From NCBI RefSeq assembly GCF_011516885.1, contig NZ_WOTD01000001.1, forward strand, positions 370,022 through 434,021: a DNA stretch of 64,000 bases. The letters run 5' to 3'. Shown piece after piece: positions 9,575 through 18,295 of this stretch. Numbering within the stretch: the stretch's first letter is position 1; each line of letters starts with the position of its first letter. This DNA is from Acetobacter lambici. GTDB lineage: Bacteria; Pseudomonadota; Alphaproteobacteria; Acetobacterales; Acetobacteraceae. A program made the position numbers and the translations under genes. Below the pieces are notes generated by a model. The model had not been told where the DNA came from. It ran no database searches and saw only the letters and a program-made list of their open reading frames with translations.

Positions 9575-9745
9575 ATGACCATGCGGCTTTTTTGCGTTCT
9601 TGGTATCGGTATTTGCGCCCTGCTCTGGTACCCGGCCTTCCATTATCAGGGCGTTTTGCGAGTGCTGGGCATCAGCTTTCTGGGCATGGCCGTTATTGCG
9701 ACTTTTATAGAACGCTCTGATCCACCCGTTCACGCCAAAAAATAA
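9575..9745 (+). CDS. Small 56-residue membrane protein
   Basis: An AGGAGG ribosome binding site lies 7-12 nt before the ATG. The 56-residue product begins MTMRLFCVLGIG, has two hydrophobic segments (about residues 4-20 and 29-45) and a charged tail ending in HAKK. A strong terminator begins 15 bp after the stop, so the gene ends a transcript that probably starts at the upstream dehydrogenase. I do not recognise a family. The ideal ribosome site and the terminator make it a likely real gene of unknown function. Confidence 0.6.
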   Translation: MTMRLFCVLGIGICALLWYPAFHYQGVLRVLGISFLGMAVIATFIERSDPPVHAKK

Positions 9746-9760
9746 CACGCCAATACCAAA

Positions 9761-9788
9761 CAGGGCCGCATCACGCGGCCCTGTTTTT
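9761..9788 (+). terminator. Rho-independent terminator
   Basis: CAGGGCCGC pairs with GCGGCCCTG around a 5-nt loop and is followed by TTTTT. It closes the dehydrogenase and small-membrane-protein transcript. An AAA stretch on the 5' side suggests it may also serve the convergent EcsC gene. Confidence 0.85.
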
Positions 9789-9813
9789 GCATCTCGCCAA
9801 AGTTAGCCGATAC

Positions 9814-10644
9814 TCAGAGTTTTTCACGCCCTTCAAGGCTGTCACGCAGCGCAAGGGCGGTATCACGCACCACCGGACCATGCTCACGCTCCAGCCTGCG
9901 GATGGTAAAATGTGCGCGGGCCAGCGCACGGTAGTGGTTAAAAAACGCCGTATTGAGTGATGCGCCACACAGAGCGCCCGCAACAGGCATAAGCTGGACA
10001 GAAATTTTTTGCCCCAGCGCCAGACCGTAATGCGAGGCCACTTCGGCTATCAGCATTACAACCGGGCGGCCACGCAGCACCGCTCGGGCCGAAAAATAGC
10101 CCAGTTCACTCTCTTCCCCATTCCGGCGGTTGGGAAACGCCTTGAGTGCGAACACTTCCAGGCAGGCGCGCCGGGCATCCGGGTCGCTCAGGTCCTCACC
10201 TTCCTCCCGGGCAATACGGGCAATCTCGCGCATGATGGTCAGGGTAGTAAACCCGATATCTGGCGCAAGCCCGGCAAGCCCGGCAAAGCCACCTACAGCC
10301 CCCGATACAGCCACCGCCGCCTGAAGGCCCGATGTGCGCCAGCGCGAGTCTTCCATGGCGGTATCGGTCGGGCCTTTCATGCCCAGCACGGCAACGTCAA
10401 ACGCACGGGTAATGGCTGTTTCGGCCAGTCCGCGCAGTTTTTGTTCCATGTTGGGGGCCATGCCCAGACCGCGCATGCCCAAACGTGCGGCATGGCCAAC
10501 AGCACCCCCCATAAGGTCCGCCAGACGCACCAGAACGCCGCGCCCGGATTCAACTGCGATCAGGGCTGTCTCCAGATCCCCCAGGTCGCGGCCACTCAGC
10601 GCTAGCGGAGTCAGGGCGTTGCCTGCTGTTTCCTTCATGCTCAT
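9814..10644 (-). CDS. EcsC family protein
   Basis: A 276-residue protein of the EcsC family. The central part has the family-like glycine-rich hydrophobic segments (AVAVSGAVGGFAGLAGLAPDIGFTTL), then EIARIAREEGEDL and the C-terminal region with VMPVAGAL-like and FNHYRALARAHF motifs. EcsC proteins sit next to ABC exporters in Bacillus but are found alone in many proteobacteria, as here, and their biochemical role is not settled. An AGGAAAGG precedes the ATG at 10644. It ends convergently at the terminator at 9761. Confidence 0.8.
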   Translation of the reverse strand: MSMKETAGNALTPLALSGRDLGDLETALIAVESGRGVLVRLADLMGGAVGHAARLGMRGLGMAPNMEQKLRGLAETAITRAFDVAVLGMKGPTDTAMEDSRWRTSGLQAAVAVSGAVGGFAGLAGLAPDIGFTTLTIMREIARIAREEGEDLSDPDARRACLEVFALKAFPNRRNGEESELGYFSARAVLRGRPVVMLIAEVASHYGLALGQKISVQLMPVAGALCGASLNTAFFNHYRALARAHFTIRRLEREHGPVVRDTALALRDSLEGREKL

Positions 10645-10885
10645 ACGTGCCTTTCCTGTCTGCTACCTGCCTCATTTACAGCAAATGCGACAATCGGCGC
10701 TGCCAGAGCGCCGTATGCTATGTATTCGCGCTGATCATAACAGGCTGATCGTATGAAAAACAGATGACCTGTTACAACGCGCCCCCAGTGCCCACGCAAA
10801 CAGCGTTGTAAGCGTGGCTTTAAGCCCTTACACAACTCATGAAGAATCTGGCTTAACGCCGTGCCGCTTTTAAGGAGCTTTCCTC
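10645..10885. other. Divergent intergenic region
   Basis: A 241-bp AT-richer stretch between the EcsC and lipoprotein genes, presumably holding both promoters. An AAGGAG lies 9 nt before the ATG at 10886. No convincing operator or RNA structure was found. Confidence 0.4.
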
Positions 10886-11584
10886 ATGGCTGGTCTTTTC
10901 CGTCTTTTTTCTCCGCGTGCAAACGCCTCCAAGCCGGGCCGTAGCCTGAGCCGCCTGAGTTGCGTTGCCTCTGTTCTGGCTCTGGCCGCGTGCGCCACGC
11001 CAGAACAGAAAACCTACGACATGGCGCTGGCCGATGCCCGCACGGACCCAAGCCTGTGCCAGTCCATCCGTTACTACCCACTTCTGGCACAAGCATGGCA
11101 GAAAGCCCACATGGGCGGAGATGCGGACATGCAGGATGCCTCTGCCCCGCCGCAGGGCAGCCTGCCACACATCAAGGTTACGGCGTCCACCGCCATGCCG
11201 AACGTGAACTTTCCGCCCTATTCCCAGCGCTCATGCCACATGACCATTCAGGCTGGCAGCCATGCGCCCGAAACCGGGTTCATGACCGTCGCCTACTTCA
11301 TGCATAACGGCAAAGTGGATACTTCGCTCGTCAAATGGAACTCCGATACCGAGGTTTCCAAGTATTATGATGAACTGAAGGCCAAAATCAGCAGTGGTGT
11401 GGACATGAACAACCCCACGCTCAAGGCCTGCATGACACACTACCCTGCCTTGCAGACCAACAGTACGGACCCATCCGTGCAACAGGCCGCCGTCAGCCTG
11501 CGTGCCCTGCTGGTCCGCCACTGCCTTGCAGACCATGCAGCCCTTAAAAACCTGTACTCCGACATGTACTTCATTCACCGCTGA
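10886..11584 (+). CDS. Hypothetical lipoprotein
   Basis: A 232-residue protein with an N-terminal export signal and a lipobox (LALAAC, Cys near residue 36). It would be lipid-anchored in the inner or outer membrane. The residues after the Cys are ATPEQK, with no Asp at +2, which favours outer-membrane sorting. The mature part has several conserved-looking Cys, and Tyr/His-rich stretches (SIRYYPLLAQAWQKAH, SQRSCHMTI), but I recognise no domain. The AAGGAG ribosome site is ideal. It is followed by a DUF442 gene on the same strand. Confidence 0.65.
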   Translation: MAGLFRLFSPRANASKPGRSLSRLSCVASVLALAACATPEQKTYDMALADARTDPSLCQSIRYYPLLAQAWQKAHMGGDADMQDASAPPQGSLPHIKVTASTAMPNVNFPPYSQRSCHMTIQAGSHAPETGFMTVAYFMHNGKVDTSLVKWNSDTEVSKYYDELKAKISSGVDMNNPTLKACMTHYPALQTNSTDPSVQQAAVSLRALLVRHCLADHAALKNLYSDMYFIHR

Positions 11585-11690
11585 ACACCACGGCTCCCCC
11601 ATACCCACATGCCAGCACAGCCCTTGCATTGAGGACCAAAAACCTCATCCTGCTCGGGTCAGGCTCTCTGCTTACAGGATTACAGACCCT

Positions 11691-12026
11691 ATGAATTACC
11701 AGTCCATTGCCCCGAACTTTGCCGTAACAGGCCAGATCGCACTCAGCGATATTCCCGCGATCAAGGAAGCCGGGTTTAAAACCGTTATCTGCAACCGCCC
11801 CGATGGTGAGGAAGCAGGCCAACCCGCAGCCGAAACCATTGGTGAAGCCGTGCGTGCAGCCGGGCTGACCTTTATTGCCATTCCCATAGCATCCGGCGTG
11901 CCCCCCACGTCTGACGTGGTGATTGAAACACAGGAAGTGCTCAACACCCTGCCCGGGCCATATTTTGCCTATTGTCGCTCCGGCAACCGTTCCGCGCAGG
12001 CATGGATGCTAGCCACACAGGGCTGA
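11691..12026 (+). CDS. DUF442/TIGR01244 phosphatase-like protein
   Basis: A 111-residue protein matching the beta-lactamase-hydrolase-like phosphatase family. It opens with MNYQSIAPNFAVTGQ, has FKTVICNRPDGEE, and carries a dual-specificity-phosphatase P-loop CRSGNRS (Cys at about 100, Arg six residues on). Such domains are often fused to persulfide dioxygenases or stand alone near sulfide-handling genes; here it stands alone. The ATG at 11691 matches the usual start. A strong terminator follows 25 bp after the stop. Confidence 0.85.
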   Translation: MNYQSIAPNFAVTGQIALSDIPAIKEAGFKTVICNRPDGEEAGQPAAETIGEAVRAAGLTFIAIPIASGVPPTSDVVIETQEVLNTLPGPYFAYCRSGNRSAQAWMLATQG

Positions 12027-12051
12027 CCCACACGAACACGCACAAAATGGC

Positions 12052-12080
12052 AAAGGCCGCCCGGTTGGGCGGCCTTTTTC
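12052..12080 (+). terminator. Rho-independent terminator
   Basis: AAAGGCCGCCC pairs with GGGCGGCCTTT around a GGTT loop and runs into TTTTTC. It terminates the DUF442 gene; the A-rich 5' side could serve the convergent EVE gene as well. Confidence 0.85.
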
Positions 12081-12114
12081 ACAATAATTTGATAGCGGTG
12101 CAAACAGAGCGGTT

Positions 12115-12534
12115 TCAGCCCTGCTCCACCCATCCGCCCATCTGGCATAATTCCTGCCAATGCTCCGCCGAGACAGGGCAGACGGACAGGCGGGACTGCC
12201 GGACCAGCGCCAGTTCCTCCAACCCCGGTTCAGCCTTGATCTGGGCAAGCGTGACCGGTGTTGGCATTGGGCCTACCGCCTTAACATCCACACACACCCA
12301 CGCCCCGGTTTCCGCCGTGGGGTCGGGGTAGGCGGCACGCACCACCTCCACCACGCCCACAATCGCGCGCTGCACGTTGGAATGGTAGAAAAAAGCCCTG
12401 TCCCCCACGGCCATGGCGGCAAGGTTCTTTTTGGCCTGATGATTCCGAACTCCGGTCCATGGCTCTACATCGTTTGCAACCTGCTCGTCCCAGCTAAAGG
12501 CGTCAGGCTCGCTCTTTATCAGCCAGAATGCCAT
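12115..12534 (-). CDS. EVE domain (PUA-like) protein
   Basis: A 139-residue EVE-domain protein, a PUA/YTH-like fold that binds modified bases in nucleic acid. Landmarks are MAFWLIKSEPDAFSWDE, WTGVRNHQAKKNL (the conserved WxGVRN), GDRAFFYHS and the C-terminal LSVCPVSAEHW. Its start lies one base after the stop of the YciI gene, so the two are translationally coupled. The ligand is not predictable. Length matches the family. Confidence 0.9.
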   Translation of the reverse strand: MAFWLIKSEPDAFSWDEQVANDVEPWTGVRNHQAKKNLAAMAVGDRAFFYHSNVQRAIVGVVEVVRAAYPDPTAETGAWVCVDVKAVGPMPTPVTLAQIKAEPGLEELALVRQSRLSVCPVSAEHWQELCQMGGWVEQG

Positions 12535-12535
12535 G

Positions 12536-12829
12536 TTATTCGGCCAACTGCCCATCGCGGAAAACCGTGCGTAGCGGGCGCACAACCACGCTCTCAAACA
12601 GGTCCACCTTGGCGTAGGGGTCGGCTGCGGCAAAGCCCTCGGCACTGGCACGGTCTTCGGCTTCAAGCAGGATCAGACTGCCACAGGGTTTGCCGTCTGC
12701 ATCCAACTGCGGACCACCAAACTGGATGGACGCCTTGTTAAGCTCCAGAAAGGCCAGATGCTGCGCGCGGGTCGCCATACGCAGGGCCAGAGAGCCGGGG
12801 CGATCTGTACAGATAATGGCAAACAACAT
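12536..12829 (-). CDS. YciI family protein
   Basis: A 97-residue YciI-like protein of ferredoxin-like alpha+beta fold. The N-terminal MLFAIICTDRPGS, RAQHLAFL with the conserved His, and DPYAKVDLFESVVVRP (the D-P-F/Y motif) are typical. In alphaproteobacteria YciI genes are regularly coupled to an EVE gene, as here. The family has been proposed to have lyase or dehydrochlorinase activity on small molecules, but a substrate here is unknown. Confidence 0.88.
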   Translation of the reverse strand: MLFAIICTDRPGSLALRMATRAQHLAFLELNKASIQFGGPQLDADGKPCGSLILLEAEDRASAEGFAAADPYAKVDLFESVVVRPLRTVFRDGQLAE

Positions 12830-12934
12830 GCCTCTTTTTCCTTCTGTTGTGTCTTACGGGCATGGTCGCCCATGAAGAACTGCATCGTGTCAGAACGCTT
12901 ATAATGATATAAAGGAGACAGCAGCAGTCCCACT

Positions 12935-13783
12935 TTGAGACATATCGCCCCCTACGGGCAAGGGTGTCATCCCTTGCCCATAAACCAGACAGACGGAACG
13001 GACCAACTTTTGAGCGCCTCACCGACCTTTGTCGCGCGTACTGGCAGTTTTTTCCACCGGTATGCCAACCCCGGCCGGTTTCTCAAGCTGGGCGCGCGCC
13101 TTCAGCCTTGGCTGACATGGCCTGCCATTGCCTTTACGCTTGTGGGTCTGGGCTGGGGATTGTTCTACTCCCCCGCCGACTGGCAACAGGGAGATTCCGT
13201 GCGCATCATGTATGTGCATGTGCCCGCCGCCATGCTGGCATCGGGCGGTTATGCAGGGCTTGCCCTGTGCGGCCTGCTCTCGCTGGTATGGCGCCACCCG
13301 CTAGCAGACCTTGCCGCGGTGGAAATAGGCCCGGTTGGGGCCTGTATTACCGCACTATGCCTTGCCACCGGCTCCATCTGGGGCAAGCCCATGTGGGGCA
13401 CGTGGTGGGTGTGGGATGCGCGCCTGACCTCCGTACTGGTCCTGTTTTTTCTCTACCTCGGGCACATTGCCCTTATTCGCGCGTTTGATGACCCGCAGCG
13501 CGGCTACCGGGCCGCAGCCATTCTGGCACTTGCCGGGGCGGTGGACCTGCCGATCATCAAGTTCAGCGTGCAATGGTGGAATACGCTGCACCAGCCAGAC
13601 AGCATTACCATAACAGGAGCGCCCACCATGTCCGCCTCCATGCTGTGGCCGCTGGCTCTTTCTACCATCGGGTTCTCTCTTGGCTTTGCAGCCATTGTTG
13701 TCGCACGCACCCGTGCGGCGGTCATGGAAAGCCGCATTCGCGCACTGCTTTCCTCCCCCCGCCGGGGCGGAGGAGCAGCATGA
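12935..13783 (+). CDS. ccmC: Heme exporter/heme handling protein CcmC
   Basis: Six-helix inner-membrane protein that loads heme onto CcmE during cytochrome c maturation. The tryptophan-rich heme-handling motif WGTWWVWD is at about residues 154-161, with flanking periplasmic His (VHVPA, and near LHQPDSI). The start is uncertain: TTG at 12935 gives 282 residues, and other in-frame TTGs at 12974 and 13010 would shorten the N-terminus to a more usual length of about 255-270. It is the first gene of the ccmCDEFGHI run; its stop overlaps ccmD (ATGA). Confidence 0.9.
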   Translation: MRHIAPYGQGCHPLPINQTDGTDQLLSASPTFVARTGSFFHRYANPGRFLKLGARLQPWLTWPAIAFTLVGLGWGLFYSPADWQQGDSVRIMYVHVPAAMLASGGYAGLALCGLLSLVWRHPLADLAAVEIGPVGACITALCLATGSIWGKPMWGTWWVWDARLTSVLVLFFLYLGHIALIRAFDDPQRGYRAAAILALAGAVDLPIIKFSVQWWNTLHQPDSITITGAPTMSASMLWPLALSTIGFSLGFAAIVVARTRAAVMESRIRALLSSPRRGGGAA

Positions 13784-13941
13784 CCCACCTTCCCTACATT
13801 GTTGCCAGCTACGGGCTGGCCGCCATTATGGCCCTTGTTCTCTCCCTTGGTGCGGCACTCAGGCTCAAACGCGACCGGGCCAGACTGACAGCTCTTGAGC
13901 AGACCCATAACCGCAACGCAGGAACACCCCTTACTCCATGA
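13780..13941 (+). CDS. ccmD: Heme exporter protein CcmD
   Basis: A 53-residue protein with one membrane helix (MTHLPYIVASYGLAAIMALV) and a basic cytoplasmic stretch (RLKRDRARL), the normal architecture of CcmD. It stabilises CcmC and helps release holo-CcmE. It overlaps ccmC and ccmE by ATGA at both ends. The aromatic SYG near the start of the helix is a family hallmark. Confidence 0.85.
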   Translation: MTHLPYIVASYGLAAIMALVLSLGAALRLKRDRARLTALEQTHNRNAGTPLTP

Positions 13942-14468
13942 CCCGCAAGACCCGTCGCCTCTGGCTTGTCATTGCCTGCGTTGCCTGCCTTGGCACCGCG
14001 GCAGCCCTGATCCTGCGGGCTTTTTCTTCCGACATTGTTTTTTTTGTAACACCGTCTCAGGTTGAAGCCTCGCCCCCCCCCACAGACCGCACGGTCAAGC
14101 TGGGAGGCATGGTTGTTGCTGGCTCGGTCAAGCGTGAAAAACACGGTGAGACCCCGGTCGCAACCTTTGCCGTAACCGACGGTCAGGCCGCCGTAACCGT
14201 GCATTACGAAGGAATTTTGCCGGACCTGTTCCGCGAAGGCCAGAGTGTGGTGGCCATTGGCACGGTCCAGCCGCCGCACGAATTTATGGCGAGCGAGGTT
14301 CTGGCCAAGCATGATGAGACCTACATGCCCAAGGAAGTGGCCGAAGCCCTTAAAAAATCCGGCAAATGGGACCCCCGCTTTGGCCCGCCCCCAAGTGCGG
14401 CAAGCTGGAACAACATGACCGTGCAGGACGCAAGCAAGACCCTGTCCGCCCCCGCTGCACCGAACTGA
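13938..14468 (+). CDS. ccmE: Cytochrome c-type biogenesis heme chaperone CcmE
   Basis: Periplasmic heme chaperone, 176 residues. It has an N-terminal anchor (about residues 8-28), FFVTPSQV, the OB-fold with VHYEGILPDLFREGQ, and the heme-attaching histidine in LAKHDETYMP (His125, Tyr129). Heme is bound covalently to this His and then passed to CcmF. It overlaps ccmD and is followed after 37 bp by ccmF. Length and motifs are canonical. Confidence 0.96.
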   Translation: MTRKTRRLWLVIACVACLGTAAALILRAFSSDIVFFVTPSQVEASPPPTDRTVKLGGMVVAGSVKREKHGETPVATFAVTDGQAAVTVHYEGILPDLFREGQSVVAIGTVQPPHEFMASEVLAKHDETYMPKEVAEALKKSGKWDPRFGPPPSAASWNNMTVQDASKTLSAPAAPN

Positions 14469-14505
14469 ACAGCCTGAAAAAGAAGACGGGAGCCTCCCCC
14501 CAGAT

Positions 14506-16491
14506 ATGTTAAGCCCCGAACTCGGACATTACGCCCTTGCGCTGGCCTGTGTGCTGGCTGCCGTGCAAGGCATTATTCCCCTTATTGGTGCATCACGGCG
14601 TGACGCGCGACTTATGGCGCTGGCCCCCGGCCTTGCCATTGGGCAGATGATCGCCCTTGGCACGTCCTTCCTCAGCCTGATTTACGCAGCCGTTACGGAC
14701 GATTTTTCGGTCCAGAACATTGCGGAAAACAGTGCGGTTTCCAAACCCCTGCTCTACAAAATTACCGGCGTATGGGGGAACCACGAAGGCTCCATTCTGC
14801 TCTGGGCGCTTATTCTGGGACTGTGTGGGGCAGCGGTTGCCGCCTTCGGGCGGAACCTGCCCTCCGCCCTGCGTGCGCGCGTAATTGCCGTGCTGGGCCT
14901 TGTGGCCACAGGGTTTGAACTGTTCTGCCTGACCACATCAGACCCGTTTGCCCGCATCTGGCCCGCCCCCATGGATGGGCAGGGCATGAACCCCCTGTTG
15001 CAGGACCCTGGTCTGGCCTTCCACCCCCCCATTCTGTACACGGGTTACGTCGGCTTTGCCGTACCATTCGCCTTTGCCATTGCGGCTCTGATCGAAGGCC
15101 GGGTGGACGCCGCGTGGGGCCGCTGGGTGCGCCCATGGGCGGTGGCTGCGTGGTGCTTTTTGACCTGTGGCATCGCCATGGGGTCATGGTGGTCTTATTA
15201 CGTGCTGGGCTGGGGTGGCTACTGGTTCTGGGACCCGGTGGAAAATGCCTCGCTCATTCCATGGCTGACGGGCACCGCCCTGATCCACTCCGCCATTGTG
15301 GTGGAAAAACGCGAAGCCCTTAAAATCTGGACCGTGCTGCTGGCCATTGCCACCTTCTCATTCTCGCTCTCGGGCACGTTCCTTGTGCGTTCGGGTATCC
15401 TGAACTCCGTGCATGCTTTTGCAAACGACCCGGCGCGCGGGGTGTTCATTCTGGGCCTGCTGGGCGTTGTTATTGGTGGCTCTCTGGCACTGTTCGCCTA
15501 TCGCGCCCCGGCACTGACCGCTGGCGGGCTATTTGCCCCCATCTCGCGCGAGGGAGCTTTGGTGCTCAACAACATTCTGCTGTGCTCCCTTTGCGCGGTG
15601 GTGCTGACCGGCACCATGTATCCGCCCTTCATGTCCTTGCTGTTTGACCGCACCATATCGGTTGGCAAACCCTTCTTTGATGCAACGACCATTCCACTGG
15701 CCCTGCCCCTGTTCATTTTTATGGGGTTTGGTCCCATGCTGCCGTGGAAGCGCGCGCAGTTGTGGCCGGTGCTGCAAAAACTGTGGATCGCAGCCATTGT
15801 GGCAGCACTGGCCTGCGCGGTTGCCGTTTTTGAACTCTCGGGCGTGTTGGCCATTCTGTGTGCGGCGGCGGCCATATGGGTTATTGCCGCAAGCATTACG
15901 GATATGGCTGGGCGTATGCGGCTGTTCCGCGTGCCTTTTGCCACCTCCATCCAACGCGCCCGTATGCTGCCCCGTGCAATTGTTGGCACCGCCATTGCCC
16001 ATGCCGGCGTAGGCATTACCGTGCTTGGCCTTGCCGCCATGTCTCAGGCACAGCACAAAATTGTGGAAGTGCCCATTGGCACCACGGAACAGCTTGCCGG
16101 GTACACATGGACCCTCAAGGCCGTGGAGCAGGAACCCGGCCCCAACTACACCGCCATGGTTGCAACGCTGGAAGTCCGGCACAATGGCCATTTGGTAACA
16201 GTCATGCACCCGTCCAAGCGCAGCTTTAACAGCCAGAACCAGACCACCACAAATGTTGCCATCCACACCAACATGCTGGCCGACCTGTATGGCGTTCTGG
16301 GGGACAAACATGGCCCCGACACCAACCCGACTTACGTGCTACGCCTACACTACAACCCACTGGCGCCGTGGATGTGGCTGGGTGCGCTGATCATGGCATT
16401 TGGGGGGGCTCTGTCCCTTTCCGACCGGCGCATGCGTGTTGGCGCGCCCCAACGGGCCAAACCCTCCTCCGCAACCGCGAGCGTATCATGA
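14506..16491 (+). CDS. ccmF: Cytochrome c heme lyase subunit CcmF
   Basis: A 661-residue polytopic membrane protein that attaches heme to apocytochrome c with CcmH and CcmI. The WWD motif is in GWGGYWFWDPVENAS, and the conserved NHEGSILLW and HPPILYTGYVGF segments are present. The frame starts MLSPELGHYAL, the typical opening for the family, and the 3' end overlaps ccmG by ATGA. Nothing looks altered. Confidence 0.97.
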   Translation: MLSPELGHYALALACVLAAVQGIIPLIGASRRDARLMALAPGLAIGQMIALGTSFLSLIYAAVTDDFSVQNIAENSAVSKPLLYKITGVWGNHEGSILLWALILGLCGAAVAAFGRNLPSALRARVIAVLGLVATGFELFCLTTSDPFARIWPAPMDGQGMNPLLQDPGLAFHPPILYTGYVGFAVPFAFAIAALIEGRVDAAWGRWVRPWAVAAWCFLTCGIAMGSWWSYYVLGWGGYWFWDPVENASLIPWLTGTALIHSAIVVEKREALKIWTVLLAIATFSFSLSGTFLVRSGILNSVHAFANDPARGVFILGLLGVVIGGSLALFAYRAPALTAGGLFAPISREGALVLNNILLCSLCAVVLTGTMYPPFMSLLFDRTISVGKPFFDATTIPLALPLFIFMGFGPMLPWKRAQLWPVLQKLWIAAIVAALACAVAVFELSGVLAILCAAAAIWVIAASITDMAGRMRLFRVPFATSIQRARMLPRAIVGTAIAHAGVGITVLGLAAMSQAQHKIVEVPIGTTEQLAGYTWTLKAVEQEPGPNYTAMVATLEVRHNGHLVTVMHPSKRSFNSQNQTTTNVAIHTNMLADLYGVLGDKHGPDTNPTYVLRLHYNPLAPWMWLGALIMAFGGALSLSDRRMRVGAPQRAKPSSATASVS

Positions 16492-17063
16492 CCACACCTT
16501 CGGACAACCTGACCCGCCGCCGCCTGCTTATGGCCCTGCCGCTGGCCGGAGCCGGTGTTGCGGGTGTTGCCTTCTGGAAAATGCTGGATGGCATGGAGCA
16601 TGGCTCCTTCAACCCGCATGACATCAACACCCCCGTGCTGAACCGGACCGTGCCGGACTTTACTCTTGCGCCCCTCCCCCCGGCGGATGGATTTACCGCA
16701 CAGGACCTGCAACAGATCACCAAGCCGGTTCTGGTCAACTTTTTTGCTTCATGGTGCATTCCCTGCCTTGCGGAAATGCCAACCCTCATGATGCTCAAGG
16801 ACAAGCTGGACATGTGGGGCATTGCCTACAAGGACAAGCCCGAAAACGCTGCCAGTTTTTTGCGCCATTCGGGCAATCCTTTTACCCGTCTGGGCGATGA
16901 CCACGCCGGACGGGCGGGGATTGAATGGGGTATTTCGGGGGTGCCAGAAACTTTTCTGGTCGGGCCGGGCGGCGTTATCCGCTGGCACACAGCTACCCCG
17001 CTCACGGAAAACACCATTAACAAGGTGCTGCTGCCACTGGTCCACAGGGTGCAAACACCATGA
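16488..17063 (+). CDS. ccmG: Thiol:disulfide interchange protein CcmG/DsbE
   Basis: Membrane-anchored periplasmic thioredoxin-like protein of 191 residues that reduces apocytochrome c or CcmH. The active site is WCIPC (Cys90, Cys93), preceded by VLVNFFAS; the conserved cis-Pro region is GVPETFLV. An N-terminal RRRLL followed by a hydrophobic helix anchors it. The start at 16488 overlaps the ccmF stop (ATGA), and the stop overlaps ccmH in the same way. Confidence 0.94.
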   Translation: MTTPSDNLTRRRLLMALPLAGAGVAGVAFWKMLDGMEHGSFNPHDINTPVLNRTVPDFTLAPLPPADGFTAQDLQQITKPVLVNFFASWCIPCLAEMPTLMMLKDKLDMWGIAYKDKPENAASFLRHSGNPFTRLGDDHAGRAGIEWGISGVPETFLVGPGGVIRWHTATPLTENTINKVLLPLVHRVQTP

Positions 17064-17533
17064 CCCTGCACCGTAAACTGGCCGCTTTGCTGGTTGGTCT
17101 GGCCCTTATGGCAACCCCGGTGCTGGTGCTGGCCGTGGATGACCCGTCCGAAATGCTGGCAAACCCGCAGCAGGAAGCCCGTGCACAGGCCATTGGTGCG
17201 CAACTTCGGTGCCTTGTGTGCCAAAATGAATCCATTGAGGACAGCAGTGCGGGGCTGGCGCGCGACCTGCGCCGCGTTGTGCGCGAACACGTTGCCAAGG
17301 GCGAGAACAACCAGCAGGTCATGGACTGGATGGTCAGCCGTTATGGCAACTTCATTCGGCTGCGCCCGGCACTTTCGGTTGGCACCTTGCTGCTGTGGGC
17401 CATGCCGGTTCTGGCCCTGCTGATCGGGGTTGGCACGGCTTTTCTGTTCTACCGCCGCAGGGCTGCCGCACCACCACCGCCGCCCCTGACCGAAGAAGAA
17501 AAGGCCCGTCTGGCCAGACTGACAAAGGACTGA
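17060..17533 (+). CDS. ccmH: Cytochrome c-type biogenesis protein CcmH
   Basis: A 157-residue CcmH/CycL protein with signal or anchor at the N-terminus, the redox motif LRCLVCQN (Cys51, Cys54), the conserved SxAGLARDLR-like helix, and a C-terminal membrane helix (LLLWAMPVLALLIGVGTAF) ending in a basic tail. It holds apocytochrome c reduced for the CcmF lyase. It overlaps ccmG and ends 4 bp before ccmI. Confidence 0.95.
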   Translation: MTLHRKLAALLVGLALMATPVLVLAVDDPSEMLANPQQEARAQAIGAQLRCLVCQNESIEDSSAGLARDLRRVVREHVAKGENNQQVMDWMVSRYGNFIRLRPALSVGTLLLWAMPVLALLIGVGTAFLFYRRRAAAPPPPPLTEEEKARLARLTKD

Positions 17534-17537
17534 GAGC

Positions 17538-18269
17538 ATGATCTGGCTTTCCATCGGGCTGCTCAGCCTGCTTGCACTGGCTCCGGCCTTTTACACACTC
17601 TGGATACCCACCCGCGTTATTCAGGACGAACGCAGCACGGCCCTTGCCTTGCACGAGGCCCAACTGGCCGAGGTGGACCGTGACCTTGCCATAGGTCTGA
17701 TTGCCCCCGCCGAACACGACGTTGCCATACTGGAAATCCAGCGCCGTATTCTTGTGGCAGATGCCGCACCTTCAGCCGCCCGGGCCAACAGTTCGGCCAT
17801 GCTTGGCTGGTTTGCCCTTGCGGCGGCTCCGACCCTTGCCATTGCACTGTACCTGACCAACGGCGCCCCCGGTCTGCCCGCACAGCCACTTGGGCCACGG
17901 CTGGTGGCCCAGCACATGCAGAACCGCAAGGCTGATGCCCTTATTGCCCAACTCCAGCAGGCTATTGCCGGTTTACCTGCGGATGACCCCAACAGACGGC
18001 AGGGCTACCTGCTCCTTGGCCAGTTACAGGCATCGGGCGACCATTACGCACAGGCAGCGGACGCATGGGGCCATGCCCTGGCATTGGGTTTTGACCCCGA
18101 ACTTGCAGCCCGCACGGCTGAAGCCATGACACGGGCAGAACACCACGTAACGGCTCAGGCGCTAGACCTGTTCCGCAAAGCGCTTGATGCGGCTCCCAAG
18201 GATGCAGACTGGCGTCCTGCGGTGCAGGGGCGCATTGCGCAAGGGGAGCATGATCAGGAAAACCCCTGA
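17538..18269 (+). CDS. ccmI: Cytochrome c biogenesis factor CcmI
   Basis: A 243-residue protein with two membrane helices (residues about 3-22 and 90-108) enclosing a cytoplasmic coiled-coil segment, then a periplasmic TPR-like domain (GYLLLGQLQASGDHYAQAADAWGHAL). This is the architecture of CcmI, which captures the C-terminus of apocytochromes. It is last in the ccm operon. CcmI proteins vary in length; this one is on the short side. Confidence 0.88.
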   Translation: MIWLSIGLLSLLALAPAFYTLWIPTRVIQDERSTALALHEAQLAEVDRDLAIGLIAPAEHDVAILEIQRRILVADAAPSAARANSSAMLGWFALAAAPTLAIALYLTNGAPGLPAQPLGPRLVAQHMQNRKADALIAQLQQAIAGLPADDPNRRQGYLLLGQLQASGDHYAQAADAWGHALALGFDPELAARTAEAMTRAEHHVTAQALDLFRKALDAAPKDADWRPAVQGRIAQGEHDQENP

Positions 18270-18295
18270 TCTGCCACGCACCTTGTTATTGGCTG

